From NCBI RefSeq assembly GCF_019042215.1, contig NZ_JAHQCS010000063.1, positions 1 to 38,872 of the forward strand: DNA of 38,872 nucleotides, read 5' to 3'. The notes beneath the pieces are model-generated. The model did no database searches. It was not told the origin of the DNA and saw only the letters and a program-made list of their open reading frames with translations. The translations under genes and the position numbers were made by a program. Positions 32,989-38,872 of this stretch are shown in pieces; the stretch's first letter is position 1, and each line of letters starts with the position of its first letter. Source of the DNA: Evansella tamaricis (lineage in GTDB: Bacteria; Bacillota; Bacilli; Bacillales; Salisediminibacteriaceae).

Positions 32989-33929
32989 TCATGGCCAGAT
33001 TTGAAGGAGTTTTTAGAAAATATGGGACCGTATTGGGATTAATCCTACTAGTAGTCTTAATTACAATAATTAATCCAAGATTTATCACTTTAGATAATAT
33101 CCTTAATATATTTCGCCAAGTATCCATTAATGGGCTCATCGCTTTCGGGATGACATTTGTAATTTTAACAGGAGGTATTGATCTTTCAGTAGGTGCCATT
33201 TTGGCTCTGTCAGGCATGTTGTTGGGGCTTATGATTGCGGCTGGTGTACCTGAATTAATAGCCATTCCAACTGTTATTATATTTGGTGCATTACTCGGAT
33301 TATTTAATGGGATTTTCGTGGCGAAGGTAAAACTTCAGGCCTTTATCGTCACACTTGCAACAATGACGATGTATCGAGGTATAACAATGATAATCTCAGA
33401 TGGAATTCCTGCCATGGGACTTACCTCTGATGCTCCAATACTAAACTTTTTCAGTCAAGGTAGTATTTTAGGATTGCCATTTCCTATGGTTCTCTTATTG
33501 ATAGTCTTTGTGATACTAATGATTTTATTAAAATATACCGTATTTGGTAGAGGGGTTTATGCGATAGGGGGAAATGAGGAAGTTGCTAGACTAGCCTCGC
33601 TTCCTACAGACCGAATCAAAACAATGGTTTATGTCATAAGTGGTACAATGGCTGCTTTAGCAGGTGTAATCCTAACTTCCCGTCTCAGTTCTGCACAGCC
33701 AACTGCTGGAATGATGTTTGAATTAGATGCCATTGCTGCGGTTGTCATTGGTGGCACCAGCCTCGCAGGTGGAAAAGGAAGACTATTTGGCACGCTTATT
33801 GGTGTCCTGATAATTGGAGTTTTGAACAATGGATTAAATATTATAGGCGTTTCCGCATTTTATCAGCAGTTTATTAAAGGGCTAGTTATACTTCTTGCGG
33901 TTATTTTAGACCGGAAGAGTACTAGATAA
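32985..33929 (+). CDS. rbsC: RbsC-type sugar ABC transporter permease
   Basis: This 314-residue membrane permease of the BPD_transp_2 family has about eight to ten hydrophobic segments. Family landmarks are NIFRQVSINGLIAFGMTFVI, TGGIDLSVGAILALSGM, AFIVTLATMTMYRGI, VFGRGVYAIGGNEEVARLA and VVIGGTSLAGGKGRLFGTLI. It forms the channel with RbsA and receives sugar from RbsB. The ATG at 32985 overlaps the rbsA stop (ATGA) and follows GGAGGAGG; a second ATG 6 nt later is also possible. The operon order rbsA-rbsC-rbsB is conventional. Confidence 0.95.
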   Translation: MIMARFEGVFRKYGTVLGLILLVVLITIINPRFITLDNILNIFRQVSINGLIAFGMTFVILTGGIDLSVGAILALSGMLLGLMIAAGVPELIAIPTVIIFGALLGLFNGIFVAKVKLQAFIVTLATMTMYRGITMIISDGIPAMGLTSDAPILNFFSQGSILGLPFPMVLLLIVFVILMILLKYTVFGRGVYAIGGNEEVARLASLPTDRIKTMVYVISGTMAALAGVILTSRLSSAQPTAGMMFELDAIAAVVIGGTSLAGGKGRLFGTLIGVLIIGVLNNGLNIIGVSAFYQQFIKGLVILLAVILDRKSTR

Positions 33930-33959
33930 ATAATGTATAAAAATTAGGAGGGTTAAAAA

Positions 33960-34889
33960 ATGAAGAAAGTATTGTTAGTAGTATTTGCAGCTTTACTGTT
34001 AATGGTTGGTGCAGCATGTTCAAATGATGATGAAGCAAGTGGGGCTGATGGTGATAGTATTGCATTACTTATGGCTGACTTAGGAAACCCGTTTTTCCAT
34101 GTATTACGTGATGCAGTTGTAGAGCGTGGGGAGGAATTAGGGTATGAAGTATTGGTTTATGATGGACAAAACGATGCATCAAGACAGCCTTCCCAAGTGG
34201 AAGATGCTTTGCAAAAAGGTGTAAGCGCTATAATTATTAACCCTGCGGATGAATCATCCAGTGCGAATGCTTTAAAAGAAGCCATTGATAAAGGTATTCC
34301 GGTAGTTACAGTCGATAGAGCAGTAGATGTTGATGGTGTTCTTTCATATTTAGTAACAGACAACTTGAAAGGTGGAGAACTAGTAGGGAAATGGCTTGAA
34401 GGTCAACTTCCTGACGGTGGAAAAGTTATCCATATGGAAGGTGTAATGGGTACAGCACCTCAGCGTGAACGTGGAGGCGGTTTCTTAAGTGTCATCGATC
34501 CTAATGAGAATTCAGAAAGTAAATTCGAGATTATTGGAACAGCAGTAGGTGATTTCTCAATGGCTCCTGCAGAAGCGGCAATGTCCGATTTACTTGCTAG
34601 ACATGATGAAATTGATGCTGTCTTTGCCCAAAATGATACAATGGCAGTAGGAATAGCACGTGCGATTGAAACTGCTGGTAGACAAGATGAAGGTATCATT
34701 ATCATTGGTTTTGATGGTGCTAAAGAGGCATATGATTTAATTGAAAAAGGTGAAATGAATGTAACTGCAGTTCAAGACTTTGATTTTATCGGGTCTGAGG
34801 CTGTGAATTTCGTGGATGAATATTTGAAAAACGGTACGGAACCAGAGGATTTTGTTTTAGTTGATGTATATATGTCTGATTCGAAATAA
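33960..34889 (+). CDS. rbsB: RbsB-type sugar-binding lipoprotein
   Basis: This 309-residue solute-binding protein is anchored outside the membrane by a lipidated Cys 20 (signal ending VGAAC). It captures a pentose for the RbsAC transporter. From memory of E. coli RbsB, the ribose-contacting residues have counterparts here: N-P-F-F in LGNPFFHVL, Asp-Arg in VTVDRAVD, Arg in PQRERGGGF, Asn in FAQNDTMAVG, Asp in IGFDGAKE and Gln in AVQDFDF. Ribose is therefore plausible, but sugars of similar shape (such as apiose) use related pockets. It is separated from rbsC by 30 bp with its own AGGAGG site and is followed by a terminator closing the operon. Confidence 0.93.
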   Translation: MKKVLLVVFAALLLMVGAACSNDDEASGADGDSIALLMADLGNPFFHVLRDAVVERGEELGYEVLVYDGQNDASRQPSQVEDALQKGVSAIIINPADESSSANALKEAIDKGIPVVTVDRAVDVDGVLSYLVTDNLKGGELVGKWLEGQLPDGGKVIHMEGVMGTAPQRERGGGFLSVIDPNENSESKFEIIGTAVGDFSMAPAEAAMSDLLARHDEIDAVFAQNDTMAVGIARAIETAGRQDEGIIIIGFDGAKEAYDLIEKGEMNVTAVQDFDFIGSEAVNFVDEYLKNGTEPEDFVLVDVYMSDSK

Positions 34890-34905
34890 AAAGTAAAAAA
34901 TAAGG

Positions 34906-34944
34906 CAGCACCAAGGAATAAAATTCCTGAGGTGCTGTTTTTTT
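34906..34944 (+). terminator. Rho-independent terminator of the rbsACB operon
   Basis: CAGCACC (34906-34912) with inner AGGAAT pairs with ATTCCT...GGTGCTG (ending at 34937), followed by seven T. Confidence 0.92.
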
Positions 34945-34971
34945 AAAAGGTAAGAGTGTATAAGTTTTGGC

Positions 34972-35155
34972 ACCTTCGGGCAAGTTGTCTAGCTCCCCCG
35001 CCTACTCGCAAGGGAACTGAAAAAGTGGTGCTTTTCCACTTTTACAGTCCCTAAGGCACTTCGGAAGTGACACCTGAAGTCAAAGAGTGGACTTCAGGTT
35101 GTCATTCCTCCACTGCCCTACGCTCGTGAGCCTAGGCGCTTGCGCTTTTCTTAAG
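34972..35155. repeat. Composite intergenic repeat element with two hairpins
   Basis: The element starts ACCTTCGGGCAAGTTG (short copy at 20559). It contains the hairpin GGGAACTGAAAAAGTGG (35012-35028)/35036-35051 (related to 6775-6818) and a second hairpin ACCTGAAGTC (35072-35081)/GACTTCAGGT (35090-35099). It ends in CCTAGGCGCTTGCGC. Such mosaics are common between Bacillaceae genes. I see no gene in 34945-35250. Confidence 0.7.
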
Positions 35156-35250
35156 GAAATATAACTGATTTTATAATAGAATCCAATTGTCGGGCCTTGA
35201 GCCGTTTCTTGATATCCCGCTTAACAAAATACGAAGGTCGTTAATTCCGT

Positions 35251-36495
35251 TTATGTTGTTGGATCTACTACATGCCCCATAAATAAAATCACCCCTGTTG
35301 TTTCATCAATAATTCGAAATAGAAATGGGCGATCCACAACCATTTCAAAAGGGTCATCTGGTGGTGCACTGCCAGCATCCATTCCTATAGAAGTAACAGC
35401 CGCCGCTTCTGTACCTGTTTCATTTACTTCAATAAAAGATTTATGTTTTACTTCGCTGATAAATAGAGGATAATCAGTGGTCATCCGGGAAAAATCAGCT
35501 TTTTCCGATTCGAAGGCAGTGGGCATTCCCAGTGATTCTAAAATACTATTAAGTTGCATATCGGTTGTAAACGTGAACTTCGGTAATTTTAGTTGCCCTT
35601 CTACCTCTTCCTCAGAAACATCCCATGTGATCTCCCCTTGTTGTATCATCTCCAGTAGATCTTCAACACTCATTTTTTCATCAGGCAATAAGATATCCAT
35701 GGATACTCGTCCTTCCATATATGGAAGACGGATCACTTCGTACTCTGGAGCTTTCGTATATTGAAAGTAATTTCCTTGGGACATGAATGGAACAGTAACA
35801 ATGACTCCATCTTCCTTATAAAAAGGGCCATCACTCGTCAATTGAGCTTGAAATGGAGTCCACCATTCCCCTAAAAAATAGACAGCATTCACAAGGTGCA
35901 TGACGGTATTTGGATCTATTTCTTGTACGATATTGTCTATCCGTCCAAATGTTTTCTCTTCTACCCAATTATTTATTTCTTTAGCAGATGTAAGTTTGGA
36001 TGTTTCAGCATCATAATAATTTTGAAGCACCTTAATAAAGTCTTCCTGATATTCAATGTCTTCTTCTATCCAAAGAGAATTTGCAATGAGCAGGGTAGTT
36101 CCTGGGTCAGCGTGTTGAAGAATATCCAGGAGAGCCTGATGAGAAGTGTGGATTTCTTCTTCGGTAAATTGGTTTGACTGTAAAACACTGAGAATTTCCC
36201 CTTTTGTGTCACCATCGGCACCTGCTAATAGCATTGAAAGGGCACTCGCAATACTAAAGGGACTAATCATTTGGTTCGTATCCTTTTGATAGAGTGTACC
36301 GAATAAATTAGTGGAGAACCGGTTTATACTTTCACTCATATTTTCACTTACATCTTCTTTTGAAAAAATAGGATCTTGTTTTTCAATGGCACGCATTTTT
36401 TTCTCCTGTCCGCATCCAGCTAACACAGTTCCTGCCAGAACAAGAATTAGTAACACGACTAGTATTTTGGAACGAGAAATTGTTTTTCTCATCAT
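35251..36495 (-). CDS. Lipoprotein serpin (serine protease inhibitor)
   Basis: This 414-residue serpin traps a target protease by covalent suicide inhibition. The signal peptide ends in the lipobox LAGC (Cys 28), so it should be tethered to the outer membrane surface. Serpin landmarks are NQMISPFSIASALSMLLAGA (about 78-97), NAVYFLGEWWTPF and LPKFTFTTDMQLNSILESLG. The reactive-centre loop region (about 355-380) has a canonical inhibitory hinge, E-T-G-T-E-A-A-A-V-T. Counting 17 residues from the hinge Glu puts the cleaved bond near Gly-Ser in MDAGSAPP, which would suit subtilisin- or elastase-like enzymes. This is an estimate. The C-terminal PFLFRIIDETTGVILFMGHVVDP is typical. The start is ATG at 36495 or 36492 after AAGGGCGGG. 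It is monocistronic, facing away from the YdcF gene. Confidence 0.95.
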   Translation of the reverse strand: MMRKTISRSKILVVLLILVLAGTVLAGCGQEKKMRAIEKQDPIFSKEDVSENMSESINRFSTNLFGTLYQKDTNQMISPFSIASALSMLLAGADGDTKGEILSVLQSNQFTEEEIHTSHQALLDILQHADPGTTLLIANSLWIEEDIEYQEDFIKVLQNYYDAETSKLTSAKEINNWVEEKTFGRIDNIVQEIDPNTVMHLVNAVYFLGEWWTPFQAQLTSDGPFYKEDGVIVTVPFMSQGNYFQYTKAPEYEVIRLPYMEGRVSMDILLPDEKMSVEDLLEMIQQGEITWDVSEEEVEGQLKLPKFTFTTDMQLNSILESLGMPTAFESEKADFSRMTTDYPLFISEVKHKSFIEVNETGTEAAAVTSIGMDAGSAPPDDPFEMVVDRPFLFRIIDETTGVILFMGHVVDPTT

Positions 36496-36540
36496 CGACC
36501 CGCCCTTATCTATTTTATTTTCAAATCATAATGGATACAG

Positions 36541-36605
36541 ATTAGACGGTTTAGGGGATAAGAATGATTCACGGGAACCTATTGATTAGACAATTTAGGG
36601 GGTAA
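36541..36605. repeat. Two direct repeats between serpin and YdcF genes
   Basis: ATTAGACGGTTTAGGGGATAA (one base over from 36541) and ATTAGACAATTTAGGGGGT (from 36585) are near-identical, 44 bp apart. They may be regulatory sites for the serpin promoter, or a small duplication. Confidence 0.45.
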
Positions 36606-36785
36606 ACCTAAACTCAACGTTGGCGTGAAAATGTATCTTTTATTAGTTTAGGAGAGTTAAATGGATGGCTGCAACAAAAAGAGATTTTGATCCGTCAAAT
36701 AAATGATAAGTTAAAATGAAGTATCCGATCATAGATAAAACGATAGGAATGATTTGATTACATGGGTGAAGGGAGAATGTTCTCG

Positions 36786-37385
36786 TTGAAAAAAATGGTC
36801 ATCTTTATCATAATAAGCAGTTCTTGTTTTCTATTACTGGTAGGTTGGGGTTTCTATCACTATTACTCTATTAATAACATAGGAAAAACCGTCAAACCGG
36901 AACCGGCAAATGTCATTATTGTACTAGGTGCAGGTGTTTGGGAGAATGGTCCAAGTCCCGCATTAAAGGCAAGACTGGAACGGGCGCTGGAAGTTTACCA
37001 TGAGGGATTTGCAGAGAAATTTATTCTTACTGGAGGTTTAGGGGATTTTCCACCAACGGAAGCAGAAGCCATGAAGGAATTTTTAGAAAAAGCCAATGTC
37101 CCTTCTGAACATATTTTTCTAGAACCACTAGCAACGAATACTGCTGAAAATTTACAATACAGTAAAGTCATCATGGATGGTCAAGGCTGGGACTCGGCGA
37201 TCATAGTTACCGATGTTTTCCATATGAAGCGAGCCTTAAATATTGCCGAAGATTTGACGATTGACGCATCCGGTGCCGCTGCGGTTGAAAGTGTGTTATA
37301 TACAAACAAAAACCTCCGCAGAATGTATACATTACGAGAGGTGTTAGCAATTTCAAAATATTATGTTATGCGACTTTGGAGGTAA
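36786..37385 (+). CDS. YdcF/SanA-like DUF218 membrane-anchored protein
   Basis: This roughly 199-residue protein has one N-terminal membrane segment (FIIISSSCFLLLVGW) and an extracytoplasmic DUF218 domain. Features are NVIIVLGAGVWENG, SPALKARLERALEVYHEG, ILTGGLGDFPPTEAEAMKEFL, EPLATNTAENLQYSK and VTDVFHMKRALNIAEDL, which match SanA/YdcF-type proteins. Relatives are linked to envelope barrier function or vancomycin tolerance, but the reaction is unknown. The frame is open from the ATG at 36762. GAAGGGAG at 36768-36775 favours the TTG at 36786, with the ATG at 36777 too close. The gene converges with the next with only 5 bp between stops and no terminator. Confidence 0.85.
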   Translation: MKKMVIFIIISSSCFLLLVGWGFYHYYSINNIGKTVKPEPANVIIVLGAGVWENGPSPALKARLERALEVYHEGFAEKFILTGGLGDFPPTEAEAMKEFLEKANVPSEHIFLEPLATNTAENLQYSKVIMDGQGWDSAIIVTDVFHMKRALNIAEDLTIDASGAAAVESVLYTNKNLRRMYTLREVLAISKYYVMRLWR

Positions 37386-37390
37386 GTAAA

Positions 37391-37849
37391 TCAGTCCGTA
37401 TCGCGGATGTGATCGTCTGTTAAATGACCACTATGGTCAAATGGTAGATAATGTTCGTCCGTGTCAAAGTAAGGATAATCGGGAATCGTGCGATTTGCTT
37501 GTTCTAGTTTACTGCGGAAGGAATCCAGTTGGATATGGTAGCGGTCGACTAACTGTTCGCTTTTGTTCATCTCTTTTCGGGAATGTTTAGTTACCATCAA
37601 AAGAATACACAAGGGAATTCCAGAGACTAGCAATAGGCTGAAATCTGGATCAGGAAATAACCAGAATGTCATCACACTGAATCCCACGAGACCCCACAGA
37701 ACAATATAAACACACATTAATAGGGGACTTTCCAAAAAAGACTGTAGACGTTGATAGTGTGCAAAAGTATTTCGGGATTCACTGATTAAAAGATAATAAT
37801 ACGATTTTATCTCTTGATCCGTTGATTCTCGGATTGTTTTCATGTTCAA
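37391..37849 (-). CDS. YpbF-like (DUF2663) membrane protein
   Basis: This 152-residue protein has a cytosolic N-terminal helix (residues 1-40), two adjacent membrane segments (about 43-62 and 70-90) and a charged C-terminal tail with a coiled helix (KEMNKSEQLVDRYHIQLDSFRS) ending in acidic residues. Length, topology and the SFLESPLL...SRKEMNKSE pattern resemble B. subtilis YpbF (DUF2663), whose function is unknown. GAGGG lies 6 nt before the TTG at 37849, which I take as the start; the ATG at 37843 is an alternative. It is convergent with the YdcF-like gene. Confidence 0.7.
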   Translation of the reverse strand: MNMKTIRESTDQEIKSYYYLLISESRNTFAHYQRLQSFLESPLLMCVYIVLWGLVGFSVMTFWLFPDPDFSLLLVSGIPLCILLMVTKHSRKEMNKSEQLVDRYHIQLDSFRSKLEQANRTIPDYPYFDTDEHYLPFDHSGHLTDDHIRDTD

Positions 37850-37969
37850 GGCAATCCCTCATTTATGCGAATTGTTTTCCAACTCACTAGCTGCAAAACA
37901 GTTCCTTCATTATATTGTCATTATACTGAATAGTGAAGGGGATGTCTCCATGATTTTATGGTCGTCTAA

Positions 37970-38080
37970 TTTATCAATTTATTCGAAGGGGATGACATCG
38001 CAAAATCTTGGCCAGTTACAGCATTAAAGCAACATGCCAATATAACTGTCATCATGGACGAAGAATCTGCATCAGTATGA
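37970..38080 (+). pseudogene. Possible gene remnant (C-terminal fragment)
   Basis: A reading frame opening after a TAA and ending at TGA (38078-38080) encodes about 36 residues, including FEGDDIAKSWPVTALKQHA and then NITVIMDEESASV. The composition is protein-like, but there is no start codon or ribosome site, so it may be the tail of a decayed gene. I cannot name the family. The rest of 37850-38166 shows nothing I can support. Confidence 0.25.
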
Positions 38081-38166
38081 ATGAAAACTTCCATGAGTGA
38101 AAGGTATACTCCAGAGGTTCAATCAAGCCATTAGCAAGGAACAAAAAAGCAGTGCAGCCCCATCTA

Positions 38167-38872
38167 GTGTCACATCCTAGAGGAGGAAGCGACAAAACAA
38201 CAGGTATACTCTTGTCTTTTGTCGCATCCTTAGAGGAGGAAGCGACAAAACAACAGGCATACCCTTGTCTAATGTCGCATCCTAGAGGAGGAAGCGACAA
38301 AACAACAGGCATACTCTTGTCTAATGTCGCATCCTGGACGAGGAAGCGACAAAACAGCACCACATCCCTTGTCTAATGTCGCATCCTAGAGGGAGGAAGC
38401 GACAAAACAACACCACATCCCTTGTCTAATGTCGCATCCTGGACGAGGAAGCGACAAAACAACAGGCATACTCTCGTCTTTTGTCGCATCCTTAGAGGAG
38501 GAAGCGACAAAACAACAGGCATACTCTTGTCTAATGTCGCATCCTAGAGGAGGAAGCGACAAAACAACACCACATCCCTTGTCTAATGTCGCATCCTAGA
38601 GGGAGGAAGCGACAAAACAACACCACATCCCCCGTCTAATGTCGCATCCTGGACGAGGAAGCGACAAAACAACACCACATCCCCCGTCTAATGTCGCATC
38701 CTGGACGAGGAAGCGACAAAACAACACCACATCCCTTGTCAAATGTCGCATCCTAGAGGGAGGAAGCGACAAAACAACACCACATCCCTTGTCTAATGTC
38801 GCATCCTGGACGAGGAAGCGACAAAACAACAGTCATACTCTCGTCTTTTGTCGCATCCTGGACGAGGAAGCG
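38167..38872. repeat. Tandem array of 52/53-bp hairpin repeats, continuing past the window
   Basis: At least 14 units follow one another with a spacing of 52 or 53 bp, judged by GAAGCGAC at 38186, 38239, 38291, 38343, 38396, 38448, 38501, 38553, 38606, 38658, 38710, 38763, 38815 and 38867. Each unit holds a hairpin TGTCGC...GCGACA with inner TCCT/AGGA arms. The inner loop varies (AG-, AGAGGG- or GGACG-type) while the arms stay constant. The linkers come in two main forms, CAGGCATACTCTTGTC and CACCACATCCCTTGTC. The linkers are nearly identical to one another, so this is not a CRISPR array. Open frames on both strands are artefacts of the repeat. Confidence 0.95.

Noticed and set aside
38052-38829. 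Open frames through the 52/53-bp array, with repeats such as VASSSKDATKDKS and CRFLVQDATLD
   Set aside because: The translated repeats shift frame between units (52 versus 53 bp) and have no start signals. The array is non-coding repeat DNA.
38167-38872. CRISPR array
   Set aside because: The would-be spacers are nearly identical to one another, the period fits a hairpin repeat, and no cas gene is present. The Cas4-like domain at 12.3 kb is fused to a helicase and far away.

Overview
The window looks like chromosomal DNA of a low-GC, endospore-forming-type Bacillaceae (Bacillus/Virgibacillus/Oceanobacillus-like). The reasons are the strong AGGAGG ribosome sites, the frequent TTG/GTG starts, CtsR boxes in front of clpE, a possible sigma-B promoter, a cre box, a KinA/KinE-like orphan PAS kinase, and Bacillus-type small families (DUF2975 plus YozG-like XRE, YpbF-like). 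The genus is not determined.

Layout. 1-1.9 kb: an IS110/IS1111-family insertion sequence on the minus strand, with 12-bp subterminal inverted repeats and a structured non-coding stretch downstream of the transposase that may encode its guide RNA. 2.0-3.7 kb: a TetR regulator, a DUF2975 membrane protein with a YozG-like regulator, and a coupled 33-codon ORF. 3.7-6.6 kb: clpE behind a sigma-A promoter and a long leader with three clusters of CtsR boxes, then a small STAS protein. 7.0-9.9 kb: an ECF sigma factor with an overlapping membrane anti-sigma gene (minus), divergent from an acidic lipoprotein. 10.4-11.8 kb: an orphan histidine kinase.

12.3-19.9 kb: the most unusual locus. Two very large co-directional genes follow a short array of 57-bp hairpin repeats. 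The first encodes a Dna2-like protein (Cas4/RecB-type nuclease with an Fe-S cysteine set, fused to an SF1B helicase). The second encodes a sacsin-like GHKL ATPase joined by a long acidic linker to a C-terminal DUF3883 domain. I read them as a candidate two-gene genome-defence system.

20.0-21.3 kb: two small membrane or zinc-ribbon proteins. 21.5-34.9 kb: a pentose-catabolism region. It holds rbsKD, an isolated ribB, two paralogous LacI regulators, and a minus-strand operon (FucI/AraA-like isomerase, split transketolase, GlpK-like FGGY kinase). Divergent from that operon are LacI-2 and a RbsACB-type ABC transporter. A shared ACTAAAATTTTAGT operator and a cre box tie the divergent part into one regulon. 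The enzyme set (isomerase, kinase, two-subunit transketolase, pentose-type transporter) is what the published D-apiose route uses, but the substrate is not proven.

35.3-37.8 kb: a lipoprotein serpin, a YdcF/SanA-like protein and a YpbF-like membrane protein. 38.2 kb to the window end: at least 14 units of a 52/53-bp hairpin tandem repeat that runs off the edge. Several dispersed hairpin repeats occur elsewhere. No rRNA, tRNA or CRISPR array was seen.
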